Source of the DNA: Hygrocybe punicea
Lineage: Eukaryota > Basidiomycota > Agaricomycetes > Agaricales > Hygrophoraceae
DNA: 64,000 nucleotides
Direction of reading: 5' to 3'
Assembly (NCBI GenBank): GCA_963556145.1
Contig: OY744468.1
Coordinates: forward strand, 6,448,001-6,512,000
The position numbers and the translations under genes are program-made. Each line of letters begins with the position of its first letter. Positions within the stretch are counted from its first letter, which is position 1. Positions 45,601 to 57,539 of this stretch are shown here, piece after piece. The notes beneath the pieces are model-generated. The model searched no databases. It saw nothing but the letters and a program-made list of their open reading frames with translations, and was not told the origin of the DNA.

Positions 45601-47655
45601 AAACCCGGGGCCAACTGGGGTTTATCTGTGAGCAGCCTTTAAACGACGATTTGGCTTGGGGAACGGCGGTGACAGCTTGTGCCATTTCTTGGACATATGT
45701 AGACAATGATGGCTTTGGCACGGTGGTTATTGTCAGGACTGGCGCAAAGTACTGGGTCCTCATGAGGCCTCGAAGGGATGCCGAATGGGATCGCAAGGCT
45801 GGCAATCTTGCCACTAACAAGGCCTATCCTCAGGAGTGGGAGCTGAGAAAACATAGTGGGAAAGGCTTGTGGGAAGCAGAAGGATTACTGCTCACCAAGG
45901 GTTCCGTGCTGTAAGTGGGAATATATCTGTGACCACTGAGATGTGTGCTGAAACACACAGTTACATGAGGCTGTGCACCCCGCATTATGTCCTCGGTGTA
46001 GAGCACTCCATTGTCAATGGGTGTCATCTCTATGCGATGTCAACTATACGGGATACCTGTTATGGGATTATCTATACTTTCGTGATGAGTCATACCATCA
46101 CAAACGCGGAGCATAATGTGACACGTACATTTCTCCACCGACTTCTCACCATGTGGATTGAGTACTTCACGGGCAACCACGAATCATCATGTGAGCTACT
46201 TTGGTCGATGTTTACAAACTCCAGAAGATTAAAATGCTCACTGCACAGCTACTGTCTTCACCAAGTCTCATATGCCCAAGATTGAAACCGAAGACGGCTT
46301 CCTCGACCTTGTGATTGTGGGAAACCTGATCGAGCTTGCTGATATCATCAACAGGACGTCCTACAACCATACCATATCGGCTGAAATTTGTGAGGAACAG
46401 AATATCGCACGATGCAGATATAGACGTTTCCAAATCTGGTTTGCGGAACATTTTGTTGTCTTCATGGAAGACCACTGGATCAGCCCCTCTTACATTTTCC
46501 AACGAAGTCTTTTGGATCTATCTGCTGCGATTGTTGGGTATAAATGGGACAAGGATGGGGTTGTGATGGCACCAGCACATTGCACAGCGAAAGCCATCGA
46601 GTCAGTGGTCTGCTGACATTTTCAAAACGATTGGCCAGATTTGGTGCCAAAGCTGAATGAGCTTCTTCAGACCCCACCATCAGAATTCTTCTGGACCGGC
46701 CCAAAAATACACATTCAGACCCATCCGGTAGAACCCATCAGTCCCATTCTTGTTGAATGCTTAGATTTTCCACCTCATCCAATTCTGCTAGTCAACGCAA
46801 CTACCGGTGAAGGTGAGGTACAGGATAACACGCATACACAGGACAAGGGGAAAGACAATGAGCACAACAAAGGGAAGGGCACCGATGGTGAGGAAGAGGC
46901 GGATGATCCATTTAGGAAGGTGGGAAATTCAGTGGATGCAGGTGTGGAGGATGTGGCGATCGAGGAGAACCAGGATCCACCTCTAATGGTTGGATGTTCA
47001 AACGACATGGCTGTCAACATTGAGAGGGAAGAGGATCCACCTGTAATGGTGGGAAATTCAGCTGACATGGCTGGGGAAGATGTGGGAGAAGAAATGGACG
47101 TGGCTGGCCTGGATGAGGAGGATGAGGAGGATGAGGAGGATCCACCTGAGCAGGTAGGAAATTCAAATGACGGAGCTTGGTGGTATGAGGACAGTCTGAT
47201 CAGGCTGCTGGATATGTCAAATGAGGAAGATGTGGACAGTGACGAGGGGAAGCAGCAGGAGAAGCAGGGGGGGGAGGAGGGGGAGCTGCAGGAGGAGGGG
47301 GAGGTGCAGGAGGAGGGGGAGGTGCAGGAGGAGGAGGACGAGGCGGACGGGGATGGGGTGCAGGAGGAGGACGAAGAGGAGGAGGAACCAACTGAGAAGG
47401 TGGGGAAGTCAAACGACCAGAGTGTGGACAGTGAGGAGGGAGAGGATGACGATCAAATGGACATCTCATCTGGCAGTGAAGCAGTGTATAGTGATTTCGC
47501 TGGATCACCCCATCCCCCCACACCCCCTGTGAAACGTCATTGGAGGGAAGACTCAGGTACGATAAATTGCCTCATCAGCATGTATATACACTGATATCAT
47601 CATTCACACAGATTTACCAATACCTTCCACAGACGTGAAACACTGTCGTAAATAG
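42635..47655 (+). CDS. JmjC-like domain protein with acidic C-terminus
   Basis: Long plus-strand gene of many exons from ATG 42635 (MSSSASTSLPSIASLHASVM) to TAG 47653-47655. N-terminal exons encode helical sequence without a recognised domain. The middle contains a basic, disordered section (MLTRSQAKMLDKVRDSSKGK, RSYRRKKRSTRWSTRR) before VNVIIDLTGD. Next are segments typical of agaricomycete JmjC-like proteins: VFVVEWNIFKSMDA, FRHRHILVLNSPVETVEFD, VFNFLDLPMGH and the core SWTYVDNDGFGT followed by VRTGAKYWVLMRPR. In JmjC enzymes the iron-binding HxD motif sits at this place; here His is Tyr (YVD), so catalysis is doubtful. The C-terminal exon is strongly acidic with repeated VGNSADMAG-like and GEVQEEGE units. 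Candidate role: chromatin-type protein or degenerate family member. Several junctions are approximate. Confidence 0.55.
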
Positions 47656-48289
47656 CCGGGAAGATCTTCCTACTGCTTCCTACTCATGTATATTCCTGAC
47701 ATCGCAATGCCTCATCTGCCTTCTCTGCCAAATGTTGAATGTATTCTTCATAAGCACCAAACTATTAATAGGTATGGGTAGAGTCTCAAGTTGTTATGCC
47801 ACGTTGGGGGCCGTGGCATACATGACATGTCACAAGTGTTATGTCACGTTTGGACGGCCCAACGTGACATAACACTTGTGACATGTCACTTTGGGATGTT
47901 TTGACACATAATACTATATATATATTTGTTATTTGTTCAATACATGAAGCTTATTTGCGATGTGTAGATCGTCACAAAGGTTGACCGCTGTTGGTAATGT
48001 AAATTGTGAGCAGCATCCCCACCTTTGAAACAGGACAGCTTTACCTGGCATTTTTACCGGCATTTCTTGAGCTGTCCAACTTCCCTGGGCGTTGTTGTTG
48101 TTGAACATCCCTGTCCCATGTTTCTTTTTCCTCCCTGTCCCGCGCTTCTCATGCCTCCCTTTCCTCCCTCTCCCGTGCCTCTCGTGCCTCCCTCTCCCAC
48201 GCCTCTCGTGCCTCCCTCTCCTGGGCCTGTCGTGCCTCCCTCTCCTGGGCTTCTCATACCTGTTTCTTCCTGGCCTCCTCCTGGGCCTT
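47656..48289. other. spacer with a perfect hairpin and a decayed 3' coding tail
   Basis: 47830-47889 is a perfect inverted repeat (tgtcacaagtgttatgtcac and complement around a ggacggcc centre). From 48289 down to about 48060, the minus strand continues the coiled-coil coding pattern (EAREAWEREAREARERE) of the next gene, beyond its present stop and interrupted by further TGA codons. Confidence 0.6.
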
Positions 48290-50149
48290 TCATACCTCCC
48301 TCTTCTGGGCCTCTCGCCTCTCCCGCTCTTGTACTTCTTGTAACTCTGTTGTCACCTCTCGTTCCTGTGCCAGTAACCGTTCTGCTTGCTCCTTTTGCTT
48401 CACTTGTCTCTCCATTTTCTTTTTCGTCCACAGAAGCTTTAACGTCGATGTATTGTCATCCATCTCGCTGTCACCACCACGCCCATCAAGGCTACCACTA
48501 CTTGCACTCTCGTCACTCCAACTATCGTCACCCTCTTTGCTACTGACTGCTTTTTGCTTGCCCTTGCTGGAATTGGCAGCATTTTGCGTTTTCTTCTTGG
48601 GGTGGACTTTTTTTAATGGTGGAACATTCAAATTGGATCTACAGGCTCCCATAGCGCTTGATTCTGCTGGGATAGATGTGGTTTCCCTACTGGAGTTTGA
48701 CGGCGCCGAATGATCGGTCCTGGCCAAAGCGGCAGCAGCATGGAACTTCTTTTTTTGCATGAATGCATTTGGTGCTCTCTGGTCGGTCTTCAGGACGGTT
48801 TTAAATCGGAAGGGTTTTTCACCAAGTATCTGCCGTTGCAACCAAAATTGGTGGACCATCCGAAGTTCATCGAGTTTCATTTTCCACGGTTCCTTCAGTT
48901 CTACGTGAGGGGGAAAGTAGATGTCCTCCATGTATTGGTTTCAATTTTGTCCAATTTTGCCCCATGGAACAGCCACGATGCTGTTGTTGCACATCCGACC
49001 TTCATATGAATATGAGTACAGTAAGCTTGGCCAACGGCGAAGTACGTACGATAGGACATGGTCACCAGTGATCTAAACATGTTTCTTATGTCGACCAATG
49101 ACATATTTGTAACATTGGGTACCATAGGAAAACCATCCTCATCGATCTCAAGCTTGAATGACAGGCTTTTGTCGTATCTGGTCATTGGACCGCCATCGTT
49201 GTCTTCACTGTCGGTCTGTGCTCCATTGGATTCCTCTGGAACACATTACATAGGACATATGGAAAAATGGCTGATCGTACCGTCATGATTAAAGAGGGAA
49301 CCCAAATGTTCATCCCATTTGGTCCAAATGTCATCCCCGTTATTTTTGAAGAGGCCGATGAACTTCTTGTGTACTGGGGCCGGTGTCTCAAACCTCACAG
49401 GAAATAAAGATAAGTACGTGATTGACACCAAGCAGGAATCAACCCACTTTCCTTTGGTCACAGTCCCATCTTCATCTTCATATCCCACCAACATAAATAT
49501 TTTCACTCCCATCTGCTCATCTATGTCCTTCATAAACTTCATCGCTGTCTTACCAAAATCTTTTGCTGCTCGGCTGGATAAGGTACAAGATTAGCATTAT
49601 GCAGGCTAAAGAAGATGATTAGTACCGTCTTTTGACTTCCAGGGGTGGACCTTGCTGGTTCCATGCCTCTGCAAGAGCTTCAAATTCTTGTTTTTTCACT
49701 TCCGTCAAGGAATGGTAAATATCACTCCAGGCTTTGCCATAGTACTTGATGTAGCCTGGCTTTCCTCTGGTTTTACCAGACAGCTCCACAATGTTAGCGT
49801 CAATTTCCTTGGTCATTTTTTCTCTGGTAACCAACCTTGCATTCCACTTCCTTGTATATTTTGGAGCATCCTCCGTGTCGCTCTCCAATTTTGACCGATG
49901 ATTGTGGTACCAAGTTTGAATTTTCTCAATTCATGGTATAATGCCGTTAGGTTGATCTGAAGGGTAGTATTAGAATATACAGACCTTTTGCGTATTTGGG
50001 GGCCATGGTGTGTTGGTTTGTTGTGCCGATTGTTTTAAAAGTTTCCTGATTCCTTTCAGGACGTGAATATGATCTTCACCAGTGGATCTCCTAAAATCGG
50101 GATAACCATCTTCAAGGATCTTAGTAAATTCTGGGGTGATCCACTTCAT
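48290..50149 (-). CDS. basidiomycete-type protein of unknown function (HMG-like/FW-RQ family), possibly truncated
   Basis: Minus-strand gene from ATG 50149 (MKWITPEFTKILEDGYPDFR). After an intron comes KIQTWYHNHRSKLESDTEDA and WNARLVTREKMTKEID, then GYIKYYGKAWSDIYHSLTEV and EFEALAEAWNQQGPP. Later exons encode MKFMKDIDEQMGVKIFMLVG, PVHKKFIGLFKNNGDDIWTK and, in the last, MKLDELRMVHQFWLQRQILG before a Ser/Lys-rich disordered stretch and a coiled coil (ERLLAQEREVTTELQEVQER). This domain order recurs in many uncharacterised agaricomycete proteins. The present stop (48290) replaces what looks like a continuing ARERE-type repeat: GTATGA stands where neighbouring units have GCACGA, so the tail may be lost by C-to-T changes. 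Exon borders are approximate. Confidence 0.6.
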
Positions 50150-50499
50150 TTAGGCAAATAGTGAGGAGAATGAAGGCAGATGTCGTTGTCTGGAACAAAG
50201 GAATAATGCCTCGTGTTTAACATGATGTGATGAGAAATCACGTGATGTACAGCAATGTGGATTACAAATAGATGACACAAGGGATTGCAAAGTTTGCCTA
50301 GGATGTGATTAGTAGAATATGATGAATCGTGAATATTGACCAATTCCAGAACAAAGGGATAGAGGAGCAAGTACGAAATTGGTGGAACGTGGCAAGTGGT
50401 GGGTAAGAGTGCAAAGATGTAATGTGTAAGATTGCAAAGATGTAAGGTGGGTATGTTCAGAGATGCCGGAATGAACAGATATAAACCACCTGTTGCATG

Positions 50500-51660
50500 T
50501 GTGGCAACACTGTTCTATGGCCAGCCAAAATACCCAGGGCCGTCGGCCAACCCATGTTCCATGGCCAGCCAAAATACCCAGAGCCATCAGCCAATCCACC
50601 TTTCATGGCCAGCCAAAATACCCACACTGGTTGGCCAATCCATGTTCCATGGCCAGCCAATATATCCGTCTGCTTTGGCCAACTCATGTCCGCCAGAAGA
50701 TGGACCCCTCAGCCAAGCCATCTGCCCTGGAGAAAGATATTGGTTGGCTGAGTTTGGCTGGCCCACTTGGAGTGGGAATTGTCCATCTCGGCTGACCCAT
50801 GTATCATGGGAAAGATATGCTGAAAGGGCTCTGGCCGACCAAGTTCTTTCCCAAGGCAGATGGCTTGGCTGAGGCATACAGCTGGCCACCCCGAGTGGGT
50901 TGGCCAACCAGGGGATGTTTTGCCCAACTGGGTGGGGGTTTCGGCTTGCCATCAGACATGGGTTGACCGACCATCTGCCATATATTGGCTGGCCACCAGG
51001 CATGGATTGGCCGACCAGTAGGAATATTTTGGCTGGCCATCTGGCATGGGTTGGCCGACCCAACTGGATATATTGGCTGGCCATTAGACATGGGTTGGCC
51101 AACCCAACTGGATATATTGGCTGGCCATTAGGCATGGGTTGGCCAACCAGTAGGGATATGTTGGCTGGCCATCCAGCATGGGTTGACCAACCCAACTGGA
51201 TATATTGGCTGGCCATTAGGCATGGGTTGGCCGACCCACTGCCATATGTTGGCTGGCCATCAGGCATGGGTTGGCTGACCCACTTGCATATTTGGCTGGC
51301 CAGGAAGCCTGGATTGGTGGACTGTCTGGCTTATCTTGGCTGGCCATCAGGCCTGGGTTGGCTGACCCACTTACACATTTTGGCTGGCCATCAGGCATGG
51401 GTTGGCCAACCCACTGGCATATATGGGCTTGCCATCAAGTATGGGTTCGCCAACCCTCTAGCCTATATTGGCTCCCTATCAGGCATGGGCTGGCATACAA
51501 GCAGGGATATTTTACCTGGCCATCAGGCATTGGTTGGCTGGCTAGCAGAGAAATGTGGTTGACCAGCAGAGATGGGTTGGCTGATGCATTGGCTGGCCAG
51601 TTAGCATGGGTTGATCAACAGCAATGGGTACATTGGCTAGTCAACTAATAGTGTTTGGCC
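50500..51660. repeat. TGGCCA-rich minisatellite, left arm
   Basis: Imperfect units of about 60-66 bp with ggctggccatcaggcatggg, ttggccgaccc and aactggatatattggctgg. Palindromic cores (TTGGCCAA, TGGCCA) recur in every unit. The counterpart with inverted order is at 60460-61330. All open frames of the type MASQYIQLG or GWPSGMGWPT come from this period. Confidence 0.88.
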
Positions 51661-52985
51661 TACCATGGAACAGCATCTTGTGGGAATATGTTTTCACCAG
51701 AAAATGTTTTGCTCAGCCAGCACAAGCTGGTTTTCACAGAGGTGGGTGGTCATTTCACCCAGCCAATAGGTATGACTAGCAATCTGAGAGATTTATCTTG
51801 TCTGGTCACATGCTCCAATTTTACAACCAATTACATGGAAAGTGGCTGGTTCAATCAAGTAATGTACTCACATATTTTCATCTTGAGAAGATATCTGAAT
51901 ATTATATTCGTCCTCCAAACTTCCTCCCAGTGACTTAGGGTTAGGGTTAGCAGCGATAAAAATCAATAAATAGGCCCACAGTGATTTACATTACATCCAC
52001 TAAAGTACAACAATGTGAAATCACACATTTAAGTGTGAAAAGAACACTACAAAGAAAATACAGTTGCAAAGAAAAGTCATTTAGTCTCAATCTCGAAGGA
52101 GGAGCTCTTCTCCTTCTTGATCAAGACTGATTGACAAGAGAAGTAATGTCAAAATTTTTGCGAACACAGAACAAACAAACCATGAAAATACAAATGAAAC
52201 ACAATACAAGAAATTGAGACAAGTAAAACACATCACCTGTTGATACAATGTCAATAATACAAGGATTAATAATGAAAATGAGACTTACCCAATAAATGCT
52301 TGTCAATGCCACCAGGCCCGCTACAAGTAGGTTGCCTAGCTAGGAACTCAGGTGGATTCACCCTCCCTGAATTCCTAATCGAAGACCCATGGTGGCAAGC
52401 GCTCATTGCTGAGGACCCACCACCGATGGTTGGGCATGCAGAGATACCACAATATTCACTAAAAAGTAATCCTTGAAAAGAGTATTGTTAGTAATCGGCT
52501 AACAGAAATCCCTTATCTGAATGCAAACATGACAAAGACAATACCTGACTCCAGAAAAAGCAACAGTAAATGTAGCCCTGTGAACTAAACAGCAAATCCA
52601 AAGGAAATCACATACCTGTCATGCCAATAACACTCCAGAATTTCTGGTTGTTGCCCGGTACAACAGCCAAAGATCCTGTAGTGTTATAAAAGGTGGCAGT
52701 GGTGGTGGTGAGGTAAGAAGAAATTTTCAACTGTGTTTGATGGGCTTGTAGTTATTTGGTCTTGTAGTTGTTTGTTCATGTGACCCGACGCGTTGTTTTG
52801 ATGGTCACACATGTGTCACAATATAGAATGTCACATCTGGGCGCCCAGAAGTGACATCACCCATGTGACATGTCACATGTAGATACGCACTTTGTTGATC
52901 ATCATGTGATACACGCGTTCTGACATTCAGGCCAGGTAAGTGGAAAGTCATTTATGTATTCTACATAGGTACAAAATAAAATAAG
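51661..52985. other. unique arm segment of palindrome B
   Basis: AT-rich, non-repetitive DNA mirrored at 59125-60455. It has a short inverted repeat (gtcacatctgggcgcccag..tgaca, 52828-52855) embedded in gtcacatgtg-type motifs. Introns or exons were not recognised; the 92-codon open frame at 51655-51933 has no family resemblance. Confidence 0.55.
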
Positions 52986-53009
52986 GACGGCGGGGGGATT
53001 CCCCCACCA

Positions 53010-54070
53010 TCACTTGTCCTCCACCCCATCTGCTGCTCCCCTTGCCATGGCCGGTGCCAGTGGGCCAGTTTGGTTGCCATTGCTGCTGCCCATGTCATTG
53101 CTGCTGTTGCTGCTGCAGTTGCTCCCCTTGCCATTGCCGTTGTCGCTGCCAGTTCCATTGCCACGGCTGCTGTTCCCCTTGCCGTTGCCATTGGCCCCCA
53201 CCTGTTCCGTTGCTGCCGCTGCCATTCCCACCCCCGCAGCTGCTGCTACTGTTCCCGGCCCTGGTCCCGCTGCTGCTGTCATTCCCAACCCCGCTGCTGC
53301 TGCCGTTCCAGGTCCCACTGCTACAGCTGCCATTGCTGTTGCTTCTGCTGTTGCCACTGCCGCTGCCATGGGGGGGGGGTTTGTTGCTGCTGCCGCTGCC
53401 ATTGTTCTCTCGGCTGTTGATTCGTCCCTGGTAACCTCGTGAACGCCCCACCCACATCAATTGACACGAAGGTGCATGGTCGCGAGGTGACTTTGGGCTG
53501 TCTACTTCCTCCCCGTCCTCGTCCTTGCTGTCCTCACCGTCTTCGTTGTCTGTCGTCTGTTGCCCCTGTCCCCATTCCCGTAGTCCTCGTCGTCATCCTC
53601 GTCATCCTCATGTTCCTTGCCATCCTCGTCGTCCTCATCGTCGTCGTCCCCATCATCATCCTCATCGTCCTTGCCCCCACCGCACTCGCACTCGTCCTCA
53701 TCCTCGTCCTCATCCCCCTTGTACTTATCGTCCTTGCCGTTGTCGTCCTTGCTGTTGTCGTCCCCGTGCTTGTCGTCCCCGTCATCGTTCCGGTCATCCT
53801 TGCCATCCCCATTGTCGTCATTCCGGTCCCCATTGTTGTCGTTGCCGTCCCCGCTGTCCTCGTTCTGGTCCCCATTGTCGATGTTCCTGTCCCCATTCTC
53901 GTCGTTCTGGTCCCCGTTCTTGTTGTTGCAGTCCAGGTTCTCGTCCACGTGGCCATTCCCATCCCCGTCACGTTCACGGTCGTCGTCCGTGTCGTTCTGT
54001 TATGGGCGTTGCGTCGTTGGCCTCCATCCTGGCATTGCTGTTGGTGTGGTATTTATCGTTGTCGTCTGAC
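53010..54070. repeat. CTG/GCTGCT and GTCGTC simple-repeat tracts, left arm
   Basis: 53010-53410 is an imperfect gctgctgc/ttgccgctg tract; 53490-54070 is gtcgtcctcgtc-type. They are mirrored at 58595-59100 and 57540-58560. A TCAATTGACACG motif separates the two tracts at 53457. Leu-, Ala-, Gln- or Asp-rich open frames here are repeat translations. Confidence 0.85.
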
Positions 54071-55030
54071 GCGACGTTGCCGGAAAAGACCTAAAAACTA
54101 CATGGAATTAGTTAGTAGAGTAAACATAGAAACATAAAAAGAAATCTTAGCATCGTGTGCTTCTGCACCATTTGCCCATCGAGGTCGAGACGAAGAGTGA
54201 CGTGGCTTGAACACGCACGAGAATTTCAACCGGCATTTGCCGATTTCCTAAATGGGGCCGAATTGCCATATTGGTACAGGTGGCTGGATTTTCTTAATGC
54301 TCTTACATGCTGTATAACACCTCAATTGGCAGGGCAAGACCCTGCAGGGATGTAAGTATACCATACCCACAAGTAGGGTAAATTTTGTATTTTATTTCAA
54401 CTTACAGAGAGAGCTATTCCCAATGTATTTGAGCCCTCTGCCAAGATTGGACCCTTAAACACCCAACTTTGCGAGTACTCATCTAGAAAATCTAAAATTA
54501 ATTCTAGCAATACTAGGTGAAGCATACATCATTGTCAAAATAAGTGCCTTGCACTTAGTACTCCAGGAAATGTGTTGTAGCCAACATTTGTTTGGAACTT
54601 CGCATTGTTGGCTGGTCAATCGAAAGTCCCATAATTATTTGGATTCAAGTCACATACTCACAGCTTTACTATTTGTTGGCTACAACACATTTCCTGGAGT
54701 ACTTAGTGCCAGGCACTTATTGTGACAATGATGTATGCTTCACCTAGTATTGCTAGAATTAATTTTAGATTTTCTAGATGAGTACTCGCAAAGTTGGGTG
54801 TTTAAGGGTCCAATCTTGGCAGAGGGCTCAAATACATTGGGAATAGCTCTCTCTGTAAGTTGAAATAAAATACAAAATTTACCCTACTTGTGGGTATGGT
54901 ATACTTACATCCCTGCAGGGTCTTGCCCTGCCAATTGAGGTGTTATACAGCATGTAAGAGCATTAAGAAAATCCAGCCACCTGTACCAATATGGCAATTC
55001 AGCCCCGTTTAGGAAATCGGCAAACGCCGG

Positions 55031-57368
55031 TGGACTAGTGGATTGTAGCCACTAGTCCAGTGATCACGTGACCTTCCCATGGTTCGAGTCAGTAGTTAGC
55101 CCTGTTTGGTAGTCAGTAGAGATTCTAGATTTAGCCTTAGCTTCCGAGCCCTGCGATCCGCTTGAGGACACTCTACGTGTCCATCGTGGTGATGAGAGTG
55201 AGATCTGAGCTTTAACATGCCCACTTGACCTCTGCTTATCTCTGCTTTCTCTGTGTTTCTTTATCTTTGTGTCTTTGCGTCCCTCTGCGTATCTGCGTTT
55301 TCCCTCTGTGTATCTGCATTTTCCCTCTGCGTATCAGCGTTTTCCCTCTGCGTCAGCGTCTCAGTGTTTCCGTGTTATCACGTCCTTTGTCTCAGCATCC
55401 TACATCCATTTCTTTATCATTTATTGTCGTCCTTGCCTTCCACTATCAACTATGCCCGGCCCTAGCAACAAAAAAGCTACAAAGAAAAAGAAAAATACAC
55501 CTTGCGCCGAGTCAACAGATACAATAGACATTGCTACAACCAAACACGTCAAATACACAGATGACTACAAACATCGTATCTGCGAATCGTCTATCAGCAA
55601 ATTCGTCGCAACAGAAGACAAAATCAGTGCTCACCGAGTTCTTCAACATTGCATTTGGACTAGGACGAATAACGGCGAGCAAGGAGTCAGCAAGAGATGC
55701 TGAAAAAGAAGCAGAAAGCCGACGAAACGCGTATGCAGCAGGCAGGAATGATGGCTACGCAAAAGGGCATGCAAACGGATTCGAAGCTGGCCAAGATTTA
55801 GGCTATCAAGATGGATACGAAGAAGGGCATTCAGCAGTAAACGCAACCCAATGCAAGCCGCCGCCCAGCATGTCTGCATCGACCCAAACGATGCCGCCTG
55901 CCAGCGTTTCTGTCTCAGCACAGACAGATTCGACGCCAGAGACGGCGCCCACCGCAACCCAGACAGAACCATGTACCGGCATCCCGGTACCCACACAAAC
56001 GATGCCACAAAATTACACATCAACGGCCATACAAGTGTTGCTGGCCCCCACCTATGCATTCCCAACGAAGATGACGCGCCGCGTGTCGAAGTCAGCCCAA
56101 ACGAGCGCACATGCCCTCGCGTTCGCGTCAGTACAAACGGACGAACCGCAAACACACCCACCAGCACCCATAAGAACGTTCACACGGCCCCACGCGCACG
56201 CAGAAACGTGTCTCAGCAGGCTCCAGCTCACCCACCCTCACCAAAAACGACGCCCACCACACCGGAACGTGCCACGTCACCAGGCCCACCGTGTATTGCA
56301 GTGCCAGCCCACGCACACGCGTTGAGAACGGCCCCGCGCGTCCCAACAGCCGCCCAAGCCTTAAATGAGTACCCACACACGTCCACGCCAGCCCAAAGTC
56401 ACAATGTCGCCATCCAAACGCCGCAAGTGCGAATGCCGAGGCCCAACAACGTCGAGACGCGAGCCAACGTATACGAGGGATCCGAGGAGACAAAAAACGC
56501 GAATACAGGCGACGTACCAAGGGAGACGGAGACGAACGAGCAAAACGAGATGAGGACGAATGCGAAGACGCGTCAGAAAGAAGAGAAGACGCTCCAAGAG
56601 CCCGAGAATGGCTCAAAACATATGTTCACACCCACCCACCCATGCGCTGACATCCCCTCAAGGACGGCCCACGCCCAAAGCCCCATATTTACACCCACAC
56701 GATTTGATTGGGCCGAAGACGCCGCGACAATCCCACTCCGCCCTATTTTCGCAACCACATACCCACCCCGCGATCTTTCAGCCCTCCGTTCCAACTCGCA
56801 AAGACCATTCGCTACCTTACAGTGCTGTATTCGACGACCACGACCACAGACCCACCCTCGACGCATTTTCATTGCCCCCACAAGCCCCATCATGACACGA
56901 AGCCACCCCACCGGCATTGTGCCCAGACGGCCAATCGTCACCAAGCCCTTTACCACAGCCAATTCGACTCCAAGTCATTCCGAGCACCTTGATTGGGATC
57001 GTGACCCGCGACTCATGGACTTGAGTAGGGCTCTCCAGGCCCTAGGTTGGAAGAGACCAAGGTAGACTTTAGTTGTCTTTTACTCTATGATCATCTTTTG
57101 TCACTGCTTTTACCCTTTGTTCTTTCTCTTTTCTTTTCTTTCTCTTTTTCTTTTTCTTCTGTTTTCTTTTCTTCTCACTGGCAGCAGGGACGCTGCCATT
57201 TTGGAGGGAGGTGCATGGACTAGTGGATTGTAGCCACTAGTCCAGTGATCACGTGACCTTCCCACGGTTCGAGTCAGTAGTTAGCCCTGTTTGGTAGTCA
57301 GTAGAGATTCTAGATTTAGCCTTAGCTTCCGAGCCCTGCGATCCGCTCGAGGACACTCTACGTGTCCA
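55031..57368 (+). mobile_element. short-LTR non-autonomous retrotransposon (LTR family 2) with gag-like ORF
   Basis: Direct 153-bp LTRs (55031-55183 and 57216-57368), TGGACTAG...GTGTCCA, differ at about two positions. The primer-binding-site-like TGGTGATGAGAGTG (55187) is identical to that of the element at 33519 although the LTRs are unrelated over most of their length. A purine tract (ggagggaggtgca, 57203-57215) precedes the right LTR. Flanks GCCGG and CCAGG are an imperfect duplication. It interrupts the core of the right arm of palindrome B (compare 54220-54245), showing it is the younger insertion. Confidence 0.82.
55452..57065 (+). pseudogene. gag-like ORF of the short-LTR element, frame-broken
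   Basis: Begins MPGPSNKKATKKKKNTP in one frame, then shifts near 55620 to SVLTEFFNIAFGLGRITASK, EAESRRNAYAAGRNDGYAKG and HANGFEAGQDLGYQDGYEEG, followed by repeated S(A)QT motifs. It ends in another frame with FDWAEDAATIPLRPIF, PRDLSALRSNS and DWDRDPRLMDLSRALQALGW (stop at 57065). The changes of frame could be mutations or unrecognised introns. The Gly-rich helical middle and Trp-containing C-terminus suggest a structural gag-type protein; no zinc knuckle, protease or RT. Confidence 0.5.
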
Positions 57369-57539
57369 CCAGGTGAAATTCTCGCACGTGTTCATGCCAC
57401 GTCACCCTTTCTCTTGACTTCGACAGGCAAACAGTGTACAAGAACACCATGCTAAGTTTTTCATTTTAAGGTTCTTTTTTTATTCTACTAACTAATTTCA
57501 TGTCGTTTTTAGGTGTTTTTTGCCAACGTCGCGTCACAC

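Noticed and set aside
47200..47523. 107-codon Pro-rich minus-strand open frame
   Set aside because: Antisense of the acidic GAGGAGG coding repeat of the JmjC-like gene.
50587..51267. 226-codon minus-strand open frame with repeating MASQYIQLG
   Set aside because: Unit of about 21 codons equals the 63-bp minisatellite; mirrored in the other arm and no start or splice context.
53010..53460. Leu- or Gln-rich coding sequences
   Set aside because: Translations of an imperfect CTG/CAG-type repeat in all frames on both strands, mirrored in the other arm.
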